Shown: positions 32,072-37,546 of the stretch, piece after piece
Layout of the letters: the number at the start of each line of letters is the position of its first letter
Numbering within the stretch: the first letter of the stretch is position 1
IMG/VR virus record: IMGVR_UViG_3300030099_000988
Span: 1 to 37,546 of that record
Reading direction: 5' to 3' (one strand)
Length of the DNA stretch: 37,546 nt
Source: a virus
Position numbers and translations under genes: made by a program
The notes under the pieces: model-generated
The model's input: the letters and a program-made list of their open reading frames with translations, nothing else
Database searches by the model: none
What the model was told of the DNA's origin: nothing

Positions 32072-32956
32072 TCAGAAGTCAGGGGAGGAGGCAACCTGAC
32101 CCTGTGCGTTCACTTCATTGTAATCATCACCAGACTGGACCGCAACAACTTCAGGAGTATGTCCGGTGAACTCGTCAACAATCCTGAGAAGATCATTGTC
32201 ACGCTTGTGACGGTTGAACATAGAGCGACCTCGGCTGCGCTCGGTGAAAGCATTGACAAGTGACCATGCGTTGCGGCCCTTGTACTCATCATAGTTTGGG
32301 TTCTCCCACTTGTCCCAAACATCGCCAACACCAGCAGGGTTGATTACCTTGCGGCGCATAGCCTCCATGATGACATGGTCAGCCATTCGATTAGTCATCT
32401 CAGTGTTGCCAAGACGCTGGATGTTCTCGACCTGTTGAGTGTACTGAGCAAGCATCTTGTCAACGCCGCCATAGACAATTGAATAGATGTCGGAGTCAAC
32501 GTTCTTGGTCTGCTTGCGCCGGATATCGTCCTCGACCATGCCCATGGTCAGACCATTGGAGCATATGCGAACCTCGATGCCCGTAATCAGACGGATGGAC
32601 AGTGACTTGTCGTAGCTGTTCTGTATGAACAACTGTCGGTTGACATCGAGTGTCCTGTCGAACGTGGTGATCTCATTGGACACAGACTTGTGCCTGATGT
32701 TCATCACAGTCATGAACTTGGCCGGTGCCTCCTGACCATTGATCTTGCCATCACCCACATAGTGCAGGGGTTCGGAGTGTTCATAGTCAGCACGCTGTAG
32801 TGCATTGGACACCATATCAAACAGGGTATGGTGATCCTTGGGACGGTGCGTATCAGTGTGTACAGGAGGAGCAAGCCGGGACACCTGATCAGTGGTGTAT
32901 GCCTTGCCCCACTTACCCATAACAGCATGCGTCGGAACTGGAATTGTAGCAACCAT
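32072..32956 (-). CDS. DUF932-like protein
   Basis: The 294-residue protein begins MVATIPVPTHAVMGKWGKAY. The central part (NIRHKSVSNEITTF, LFIQNSYDKSLSIRLITGIEV, RICSNGLTMG) and the C-terminal NAWSLVNAFTERSR fit the DUF932 phage/plasmid family, whose biochemical role is unknown. It is the largest early gene and the last before a strong terminator. The leader TTGAAAGGAGACTACCG precedes the ATG. A host take-over or anti-defence role is conceivable from its position but is inference. Confidence 0.75.
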   Translation of the reverse strand: MVATIPVPTHAVMGKWGKAYTTDQVSRLAPPVHTDTHRPKDHHTLFDMVSNALQRADYEHSEPLHYVGDGKINGQEAPAKFMTVMNIRHKSVSNEITTFDRTLDVNRQLFIQNSYDKSLSIRLITGIEVRICSNGLTMGMVEDDIRRKQTKNVDSDIYSIVYGGVDKMLAQYTQQVENIQRLGNTEMTNRMADHVIMEAMRRKVINPAGVGDVWDKWENPNYDEYKGRNAWSLVNAFTERSRGRSMFNRHKRDNDLLRIVDEFTGHTPEVVAVQSGDDYNEVNAQGQVASSPDF

Positions 32957-32986
32957 CGGTAGTCTCCTTTCAATAAGACTAAGTTA

Positions 32987-33286
32987 TCAGTTGTTGCCTT
33001 TGCCGTAATCAAGACGGAAAAGAATAGTAGCCATATCTCCTACGGAGAGACTGACTCTACCATCATCATTGCGGAGTGTGTACCTCACACCTCCAAGATT
33101 GTCGGGATTCTTAAGGATGATCCTGCTGATGCGGCCCCCCTTAGCCCATGAGCATTTCACAGTCCTTGGTCCGCTTGTCACAATCAATGTTGTGCAGCGC
33201 CCATTGGATATGCAATCACCAAAGTATGTAGTAACAAAGTCCCCCTTGGATAGCTTGTTATACACATCAACCATTTCATCAGTCAT
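32987..33286 (-). CDS. Hypothetical early protein (99 aa)
   Basis: MTDEMVDVYNKLSKGDFVTT opens a beta-rich small protein with a hydrophobic core, a SYxx-free body and a basic end (LDYGKGNN). KGDFVTTYFGDCISNG resembles small SH3-like or beta-barrel folds, but I cannot assign a family. The leader ATGAAAGGAATACG precedes the ATG, which overlaps the previous stop (ATGA). Confidence 0.7.
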   Translation of the reverse strand: MTDEMVDVYNKLSKGDFVTTYFGDCISNGRCTTLIVTSGPRTVKCSWAKGGRISRIILKNPDNLGGVRYTLRNDDGRVSLSVGDMATILFRLDYGKGNN

Positions 33287-33582
33287 CGTATTCCTTTCAT
33301 TGGATATGGTTCACCCTTGAACTTGCCATCCTCCCACGGGACAGCTTTCACAAACCCCTTGCCATACAAGTGCTCACCCACAGAAAGAGCAGCAGCCTCC
33401 GAGGGATAGGTACGGATCTTGACTACCTTCTTAGTACCTTTGCTCCTCTTCAATGACACAGGCTTCCAGTGCCACTTGTAGCCGGTCCTGTCACCACACT
33501 TGTACATCAGCACCCACTGCCTATCGGGATCCTCGATGCCGTGGATGGAAGCATCGAACTCCCACATCTCTCCTTTACTCAT
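33283..33582 (-). CDS. Hypothetical early protein (99 aa)
   Basis: The protein contains MWEFDASIHGIEDPDRQWVL, then CGDRTGYKWHWKPVSLKRSK and YPSEAAALSVGEHLYGKGFV. It is basic and rich in Trp and Lys; no family is recognised. The start is uncertain: the ATG at 33582 (MSKGEMWEF) overlaps the preceding 18-codon frame, while an ATG at 33567 is also possible. It is coupled to the next gene by ATGA. Confidence 0.7.
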   Translation of the reverse strand: MSKGEMWEFDASIHGIEDPDRQWVLMYKCGDRTGYKWHWKPVSLKRSKGTKKVVKIRTYPSEAAALSVGEHLYGKGFVKAVPWEDGKFKGEPYPMKGIR

Positions 33583-33631
33583 CGTCCTCTTCAACAAAGT
33601 CAAACGTCAGTTGTTTTTCATCCTTCGTCAT
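33575..33631 (-). CDS. Very short acidic open frame (18 aa)
   Basis: MTKDEKQLTFDFVEEDDE has a ribosome-binding site (GGGAGACAAC) and overlaps both neighbours, which would couple translation across this point. It may be a real micropeptide, a leader that couples its neighbours, or chance. Only the start signal and the overlaps support it. Confidence 0.35.
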   Translation of the reverse strand: MTKDEKQLTFDFVEEDDE

Positions 33632-33797
33632 GTTGTCTCCCTACCCAATCATGCATTCCACGAATGTTCTCGGCAGTCTCTTCTTCGGACCAGCCCAGCT
33701 TGTTAGCAATGTAGCTCTGGACGTACTCCTCATCAGAGCCTGCAAACTTCAGGGCATGGTACATGCGATGAATGCGAGCATTCTCATCATCATTCAT
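33618..33797 (-). CDS. Hypothetical early protein (59 aa)
   Basis: MNDDENARIHRMYHALKFAG starts an acidic helical protein, with DEEYVQSYIANKLGWSEEET and a His/Asp end. The second half looks like a small helix-turn-helix-like or UBA-like bundle, but I assign no family. The leader TTGAAAGGACAAACTGAC before the ATG is shared with the upstream gene, which suggests duplication of the start region. Confidence 0.65.
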   Translation of the reverse strand: MNDDENARIHRMYHALKFAGSDEEYVQSYIANKLGWSEEETAENIRGMHDWVGRQHDEG

Positions 33798-33828
33798 GTC
33801 AGTTTGTCCTTTCAAGATTAAATATAAA

Positions 33829-34008
33829 TCAATCAATCCGTTCAACGCCTGCTTCAGTTTCAGGGTTGAACCAGAATTCTCCGACATCAAGATTGCGTAC
33901 TTCATCCCTGACTTCGTGTGGGTATCTCTTGAACGTGAAATCATTTTGCCCACCACCCACATACATATGAAACGTACGCTTCTTTTGTTCCTCTTCAGGG
34001 TTAGTCAT
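33829..34008 (-). CDS. Hypothetical early protein (59 aa)
   Basis: MTNPEEEQKKRTFHMYVGGG starts a mixed charged protein that ends VGEFWFNPETEAGVERID. No family is recognised. The leader TTGAAAGGACAAACTGAT nearly repeats that of the neighbour downstream. It sits in the run of small early genes that probably act on host functions. Confidence 0.65.
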   Translation of the reverse strand: MTNPEEEQKKRTFHMYVGGGQNDFTFKRYPHEVRDEVRNLDVGEFWFNPETEAGVERID

Positions 34009-34009
34009 A

Positions 34010-34231
34010 TCAGTTTGTCCTTTCAAAAATCCATTCGACACCATCGTCGAAATTAATTCTTATTTTCATCGGGTTATCCCACTCAATAGATATCTCCTCA
34101 ATACCTTTGGTATCAGAATCATATCCAATCACAGTGCCATCCCGTCCATAGACAGGTCGCTGCAACTTGAGCAGGCCACTACTCACAGCAGTGACCCGTT
34201 TACCTGTATCGAAAACATCGCTATCAATCAT
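34010..34231 (-). CDS. Hypothetical early protein (73 aa), beta-rich
   Basis: The start at 34231 (MIDSDVFDTGKRVTAVSSGL) has the leader TTGAAAGGAAAGACTCA. The protein shows LQRPVYGRDGTVIGYDSDTK and NPMKIRINFDDGVEWIFERT, which suggest a small beta-barrel. The segments resemble YopX-like or KOW-like folds only loosely. Its function is unknown. Confidence 0.7.
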   Translation of the reverse strand: MIDSDVFDTGKRVTAVSSGLLKLQRPVYGRDGTVIGYDSDTKGIEEISIEWDNPMKIRINFDDGVEWIFERTN

Positions 34232-34244
34232 TGAGTCTTTCCTT

Positions 34245-34466
34245 TCAATATATAAGCCCTTCGCGGGCATCATTAACAGCTTCTTCTTCAGTTTTATACG
34301 GTCCAATTGCATCACCATCAGGCAAGCAACCGGGTGAGCAGGACCACCAATAGTAGCCGTCATCGTACCCCTCAACATCATGGCCATAAGTGCTGCTGTG
34401 GAACACTTCGGCATCCGGCAGGGCATTCGGATCCTTCTCTCTTTCGGGATCAGTGTAGAACTGCAT
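34245..34466 (-). CDS. Hypothetical early protein (73 aa)
   Basis: MQFYTDPEREKDPNALPDAE leads to GYYWWSCSPGCLPDGDAIGP and KTEEEAVNDAREGL at the C-terminus. The last part resembles small phage proteins in which a G-P-[FY]-x-T-x-E-x-A-x-x-DA motif follows an aromatic strand. The family is common in phages; its function is unknown. The ribosome-binding leader is GAAGGAGACTGACTG. Confidence 0.75.
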   Translation of the reverse strand: MQFYTDPEREKDPNALPDAEVFHSSTYGHDVEGYDDGYYWWSCSPGCLPDGDAIGPYKTEEEAVNDAREGLIY

Positions 34467-34534
34467 CAGTCAGTCTCCTTCATGGTTGGTTGTGAAGTCC
34501 CTCCGACCTGTGTCCGAGGCGAGGGAGTGCTGGG

Positions 34535-34765
34535 TCAGTCAAGCAGTGCAAGCATGTTGGACGGCACGTTTTCTGCATCAAGGAAGGCGAGGCGAGAACG
34601 ACCGCCGGAGCCGGGGATTGTGAAGTAGCGCACGGTCTCCCACTCGATGCCGCCCTCAGGGTTGGACGCACCGACGTAGAGCGCGTTCGCGTGCAGGGAC
34701 GTTGAAAAGCCTGCGTCTTGTGCGCGTCGTTCGAGTGTGTTCAGTGTCATGTTGGTCGTAGTCAT
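34535..34765 (-). CDS. Hypothetical early protein (76 aa)
   Basis: The start at 34765 (MTTTNMTLNTLERRAQDAGF) overlaps the preceding stop by ATGA and has GGAGACAACC upstream. The rest, TSLHANALYVGASNPEGGIE then VRYFTIPGSGGRSRL, reads as a small alpha/beta protein. No family is recognised. The 68 bases downstream hold only a weak inverted repeat. Confidence 0.65.
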   Translation of the reverse strand: MTTTNMTLNTLERRAQDAGFSTSLHANALYVGASNPEGGIEWETVRYFTIPGSGGRSRLAFLDAENVPSNMLALLD

Positions 34766-35022
34766 GGTTGTCTCCAAGTAGGGGTAGGTGGTTGAAAGTC
34801 TTTGTAGCCTAGTGCGGCGCTTTGCAGCAACTCGATGCACGCCACCTTCTCATAGATGCGAACGTGTCCGTCAACATCGAACAGGCCGTGCTTGATTGCC
34901 TGTGAAAATAGATGCCGAGCCCTGTCTTGATCGCCTGTGTCGCGAAGTATCCTCTCGATTGCAGCAGCGATGGGCATGGAGTTGTCTTTGTCATAGCATG
35001 CGTATCCATGCTTGTTCTTCAT
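34762..35022 (-). CDS. Hypothetical early protein (86 aa)
   Basis: MKNKHGYACYDKDNSMPIAA is followed by a helical region (IERILRDTGDQDRARHLFSQ) and ends with a Pro-rich tail (FQPPTPTWRQP). The leader TTGAAAGGAGAGACTCA lies upstream. No family is recognised. It is coupled to the next gene by ATGA. Confidence 0.65.
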   Translation of the reverse strand: MKNKHGYACYDKDNSMPIAAAIERILRDTGDQDRARHLFSQAIKHGLFDVDGHVRIYEKVACIELLQSAALGYKDFQPPTPTWRQP

Positions 35023-35039
35023 GGATTGAGTCTCTCCTT

Positions 35040-35219
35040 TCAAGAGTGACAGTAGCCATCAGTCTCAATACCGATAGCCATCTTTGCTCCTGTGCTGTTC
35101 ATGCTCACGTCAACCATCACACAGTCATCACAAGGCAGTGAGTATGGTTCACTTACATTGTCCCACACTTCCTTGAGAAGAAGGAGTGAGGTCTTCTGCT
35201 TTTCAGTCATTTCAATCAT
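35040..35219 (-). CDS. Hypothetical early protein (59 aa)
   Basis: The frame MIEMTEKQKTSLLLLKEVWD continues to CDDCVMVDVSMNSTGAKMAI and ends GYCHS. The ATG at 35219 overlaps the upstream TGA by one base (TGATG) and is spaced correctly from AAAGGA; an ATG nine bases later is the alternative. Two close cysteines (CDDC) are notable. No family is recognised. Confidence 0.6.
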   Translation of the reverse strand: MIEMTEKQKTSLLLLKEVWDNVSEPYSLPCDDCVMVDVSMNSTGAKMAIGIETDGYCHS

Positions 35220-35419
35220 CAGTCAGTCCTTTCAATCATTATGAAGTCATCCCAGTCAACAGTACGAATCTCCGCAAGATGCTCACAGTAATACTCATCC
35301 TCCCCATGTTCATCCACTTCCTTGACCACGGCAGTACCCCCTTCTTCATCGAGGGATACTAGCACCCAGCCACTTTCCCATGACTGGCTGTCCTCATCCC
35401 AAACTTTCACTGGAGTCAT
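35219..35419 (-). CDS. Acidic hypothetical early protein (66 aa)
   Basis: MTPVKVWDEDSQSWESGWVL starts a strongly acidic, probably beta-barrel protein (DEEGGTAVVKEVDEHGEDEY). Its charge is reminiscent of small phage inhibitors or DNA mimics, but no homology is claimed. The leader AAAGGAGAGACTCA directly precedes the ATG. It overlaps the transglycosylase-like gene by 26 bases. Confidence 0.65.
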   Translation of the reverse strand: MTPVKVWDEDSQSWESGWVLVSLDEEGGTAVVKEVDEHGEDEYYCEHLAEIRTVDWDDFIMIERTD

Positions 35420-35831
35420 TGAGTCTCTCCTTTACTTTTCTCCAGTACTTATCAGTAGCCTTCTTCTTATACCCATTCGGGCCACCATTCCAGATACGAG
35501 CACGGTCCTCATCGGTAGGTACACGCTTCAACCTACGCTCCACGGCATACCTGTCCATGTACGCCCGGAATATCAGGCACGAGTATTCGAGATCATGGCA
35601 CATCTCATAATGGCCACCGATGCTCGGGTCATGTTGCACGGCATCCTTCCAGCAGCTTTTCCATATCTGCAGAGGTCCAATGGCGTTGCCGTTGTCACCG
35701 TATATATCGGGACCAATACGCCCACCAGACTCCACATGATGGACCGCCTTCTCAAGTCTGGTCATCTCAAACTCGGGGCCGGGTGATCCAGTCAGCCCAA
35801 CGGCAGCGAGAACGCTAAACAGGATGTTCAT
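35394..35831 (-). CDS. Lytic transglycosylase-like (SLT/lysozyme) protein in the early region
   Basis: This 145-residue protein has a short hydrophobic N-terminus (ILFSVLAAVGL), then LEKAVHHVESGGRIGPDIYG with Glu34-Ser-Gly-Gly and IGPLQIWKSCW, the active-site pattern of lysozyme-like transglycosylases. RARIWNGGPNGY near the C-terminus is the usual substrate-cleft motif. It would cleave peptidoglycan. T7 instead has an amidase (gp3.5) and a transglycosylase inside gp16. Its early position is unusual for an endolysin. The ATG overlaps the upstream stop (ATGA). Confidence 0.82.
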   Translation of the reverse strand: MNILFSVLAAVGLTGSPGPEFEMTRLEKAVHHVESGGRIGPDIYGDNGNAIGPLQIWKSCWKDAVQHDPSIGGHYEMCHDLEYSCLIFRAYMDRYAVERRLKRVPTDEDRARIWNGGPNGYKKKATDKYWRKVKERLNDSSESLG

Positions 35832-36004
35832 ATGCTCATCTCCCTGCCCATATTGAGGAACGCTTCCTCGGCATCATTCATGCATCTGCAGGCCTCCTCG
35901 GCTGATAGTCGGTTGCAATAGTCCATCCCGGGAACCATTACTTCAGCAACATCGTCGGCAATCGCCCACGAGGAACCCTGACCTACTACGCTGTACCTGT
36001 TCAT
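35828..36004 (-). CDS. Hypothetical early protein (58 aa)
   Basis: The start at 36004 (MNRYSVVGQGSSWAIADDVA) is preceded by GGAAGGAGTTATTT. The C-terminal half LSAEEACRCMNDAEEAFLNM is helical. No family is recognised. It lies directly after a terminator (36032-36064) and is coupled to the transglycosylase-like gene. Confidence 0.65.
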   Translation of the reverse strand: MNRYSVVGQGSSWAIADDVAEVMVPGMDYCNRLSAEEACRCMNDAEEAFLNMGREMSI

Positions 36005-36031
36005 AAATAACTCCTTCCAAGAGTGAATGTG

Positions 36032-36064
36032 AAAAACCCCCCGCACCAATTAAGGGACGGGGGG
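36032..36064 (-). terminator. Terminator after the first early gene
   Basis: CCCCCCG and CGGGGGG (36037-36043 and 36058-36064) form a 7-bp stem around a 14-nt loop, followed on the minus strand by TTTTT and CAC. It separates the first gene from the rest of the early block, so downstream genes need read-through or another promoter. Confidence 0.8.
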
Positions 36065-36088
36065 CCGAATAGGGGACGGATTGACGGA

Positions 36089-36448
36089 TTACTTGACGGA
36101 CATAATGGCCTTGCCCGCAGCCTTCACGTTCGCCATTTTGCCCTTCCGGACATGGGCAGTCCCGCCCTTGATGCCACAACCCGAGACGATGGCCTCCCAT
36201 GCGTCGATTCCGTTTACCGAGATCCTACCCTCCCCAGTATCAAGGGCGGTACGGGTGCCGGGATTCGTCTCCCCATATTCTCGAAGAGCCCCAAGGGCCA
36301 CCCGGGCCTTCCGGAGACAATCGTGGTCCCCGTCCCCAATGAGCATATCAATACACAATGAAGCCTTATACGCCTTGACGGCATCACGGGCGCTGGCAAT
36401 GTACTTAGCAAGGTCGGTGGAAGTAGCGGTAGCAATAGCAGTAGTCAT
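36089..36448 (-). CDS. First early gene, hypothetical protein (119 aa)
   Basis: MTTAIATATSTDLAKYIASA opens a helical N-terminal half, followed by GDGDHDCLRKARVALGALRE and a Gly/Lys-rich end (CGIKGGTAHVRKGKMANVKA). No family is recognised. The leader is ATGAAGGGACCAGACTGC, which is weaker than in other early genes. The gene is bracketed by two terminators upstream and one downstream, so it forms an isolated unit, the first reached by transcription entering from the right. Confidence 0.75.
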   Translation of the reverse strand: MTTAIATATSTDLAKYIASARDAVKAYKASLCIDMLIGDGDHDCLRKARVALGALREYGETNPGTRTALDTGEGRISVNGIDAWEAIVSGCGIKGGTAHVRKGKMANVKAAGKAIMSVK

Positions 36449-36477
36449 AGCAGTCTGGTCCCTTCATGGATCCAAAT

Positions 36478-36501
36478 AAAAAACCCCCCACGTTGGAGGG
36501 T
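36478..36501 (-). terminator. Second of two tandem terminators before the first gene
   Basis: ACCCCCC and GGAGGGT (36483-36489 and 36495-36501) give a 7-bp stem with a 5-nt loop, followed on the minus strand by TTTTTTATTT. It lies about 30 bases before the first gene start. Confidence 0.85.
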
Positions 36502-36502
36502 G

Positions 36503-36534
36503 AAAACCGGCCACCCTCGTTAGAGGATGGCCGG
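36503..36534 (-). terminator. First of two tandem terminators before the first gene
   Basis: CCGGCCACCCTC (36507-36518) pairs with GAGGATGGCCGG (36523-36534) over 12 bp with one wobble and a 4-nt loop; TTTT follows on the minus strand. With the next hairpin it forms a tandem block that would stop late transcripts on concatemers, or a leader RNA. Confidence 0.85.
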
Positions 36535-36539
36535 CTGTT

Positions 36540-37140
36540 GAGTCTCCCCGCGTTCCATTAACGGGGGTTGATAACTCTGTGTGATTGTCCAGCTCCTGCC
36601 CTTTCATTGCCCCCCGCGCACGGCGTAAGGTTTTTATCGGCGGATACGATTGTCCGGGGCCCGCGTGCTACGGCGGGATAGCGGCTCGATTCCTGCTGGC
36701 CCCTGCATCGGTCGGCGTTCTACACGGGCTCCGGCGGCCCCCATGGCGGGGCGGCGTGGCGCGTGGACTGGAATCTACTCCCGTACCCTCTGGGATACGG
36801 GTCAGCCTACTGGACTCATTCACCCCTGCGGCGCGGCTGCACTATTGACAACCGCAGGGGAGATGGTGGGATTCGCACCCCCGGCACCCGTCGCACGTTT
36901 ATCCGGTGCCCTTCCCCGCCGTTGTTCAGCCGGGGAAGGGCACCCCCCGCGATACCGGCTCATGCGGGCATCGGGGGGCGTGGTGGTGGTGCCGGTTGCC
37001 GGAGCCCATAGTGCAGGATCCGGCAGGTGGCGGTATTCGGTTGCCAAAGAGAACGACGGAATGAACCTACACACAACATCGGCAACATGCAAGGGCATTA
37101 TGAGCAGTATTCGACAGAATAAACCATGAACAGGCAACAA
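36540..37140. other. GC-rich, strongly folded non-coding block (possible structured RNA)
   Basis: No credible gene lies in these ~600 bases, but perfect or near-perfect hairpins are dense: 36780-36801 (9-bp stem, one bulge), 36823-36860 (9 bp), 36905-36944 (14 bp, 12-nt loop) and 36943-36978. A compact three-way-junction candidate at 36656-36703 has a T-loop-like arm (CTCGATT loop). GGCACC at 36883-36888 could also pair with 36905-36910, competing with the 14-bp stem. The base composition is richer in G and C than that of the coding region. The strand is uncertain; minus is favoured because tandem terminators follow. Confidence 0.45.
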
Positions 37141-37469
37141 GTACTTGCGGTTGCTGTACTTACATCACGAAGAAAAGTTTGTTAGGGTATCGCCGAACAG
37201 CGGACAAGGAAACCCCGTTTTCAGGCTGTTAGGAGGGTATGGTCCATGATAAAAACGGCGATTGGAGGCTGTCAGGGCGGTTGTTAGGGTTGGAGGGCGA
37301 ATGTAAACATGCCACCAGACGCCCGGAGAGGCCCGCTGGCGCGTTCCAGTATTCGAGGCACTCAGGTACCTAGGATGGATTCGGATGGATTTATGCTGTA
37401 AACCCTTGTAAAGTAAGAAGTTATGGGAAGTGATGTAAGTCTATGTATGGCAAGGGTTTAACGTTCAAT
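37141..37469. other. Repeat-bearing non-coding region next to the genome junction
   Basis: No gene is seen. TGTTAGGG occurs at 37180-37187 and 37282-37289, with a near copy at 37227-37234, and two further copies follow across the junction at 32-39 and 59-66. A 10-bp inverted repeat (TAAACCCTTG at 37399-37408 and CAAGGGTTTA at 37451-37460) encloses an AT-richer 42-bp stretch. A direct repeat GGATGGATT (37373-37391 area) and a 6-bp inverted repeat AAGTAC/GTACTT (37139-37161) are also present. A replication start or packaging junction would fit. Confidence 0.55.
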
Positions 37470-37546
37470 TAAACGCCCCACCAGAACCATGTTCGGGTTC
37501 TGTTAGGGCGACAACGTGTTCGGTGAATGTTAGGGTGTGTTCCCCG
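37470..37546. repeat. 77-bp terminal direct repeat, right copy
   Basis: Identical to positions 1-77. See the left copy for interpretation. Confidence 0.95.

Noticed and set aside
36846-36950. Possible normal tRNA on the minus strand (T-arm-like GGTGCGAATCC)
   Set aside because: An acceptor pairing can be drawn only with wobbles, the T stem has a mismatch, and the remainder is a 14-bp hairpin; no D or anticodon arm fits.
36650-37129. Plus-strand open frames in the GC-rich end block
   Set aside because: GC-rich DNA lacks stop codons by chance; the translations are Arg/Pro/Gly-rich without domain features, and hairpins explain the sequence better.
36820-37140. Minus-strand open frame (106 codons) in the end block
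   Set aside because: No ribosome-binding site, odd composition, and it overlaps strong palindromes. It remains possible only if relatives conserve it.

Overview
The window looks like a complete genome of a T7-like podovirus (Autographiviridae type) with an integrase, probably assembled from environmental reads. The evidence is a single-subunit T7-type RNA polymerase, a gp4-like primase-helicase, a gp5-like DNA polymerase, a gp6-like exonuclease, and the T7-ordered virion module: connector, scaffold, capsid, tail tubes A and B, internal virion proteins gp13 to gp16, tail fibre, holin, and small and large terminase. Every convincing gene is on the minus strand, so the map reads right to left. 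Many marine podoviruses of this family carry an integrase. The gene set fits a marine or aquatic, probably Gram-negative host, but I cannot name it. The first and last 77 bases are identical, so the contig closes into a circle of 37,469 bp. Because 77 is a common assembler k-mer, this overlap need not be the true terminal repeat.

Layout, right to left. (1) 36449-37546 joined to 1-233 is about 1.25 kb without a convincing gene. It holds short repeats, palindromes, a GC-rich strongly folded block, and two tandem terminators just before the first gene. (2) 32072-36448 is an early block of about 15 small genes, mostly unknown. It includes a lytic transglycosylase-like protein and a DUF932-like protein, and many genes share one ribosome-binding leader. 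(3) After a strong terminator come a tyrosine integrase, a tRNA-Ser-like attP candidate flanked by paired repeats, and RNA polymerase. (4) 22286-28360 is replication and nucleotide metabolism: SSB, a RusA-type resolvase where T7 has endonuclease I, primase-helicase, DNA polymerase, a LAGLIDADG homing endonuclease overlapping the polymerase end, exonuclease, and a DUF1599-like protein. (5) 234-22323 is morphogenesis, packaging and lysis.

How it works together: the ejected core proteins gp14 to gp16 move DNA into the cell. Host RNA polymerase is expected to transcribe the early genes, and the phage polymerase then transcribes the rest. The integrase and the tRNA-derived site imply that lysogeny is possible, although I recognise no repressor.

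The most unusual items are four. First, an ADP-ribosyltransferase-like domain lies inside the gp16-like ejection protein, which shows no visible transglycosylase domain, while a separate transglycosylase-like gene sits in the early region. Second, the attP candidate is a T-arm-less tRNA-Ser flanked by two near-identical pairs of integrase-arm-like repeats. Third, the end region is a folded, repeat-rich block. Fourth, a cassette of three small membrane proteins plus a terminator sits between scaffold and capsid.
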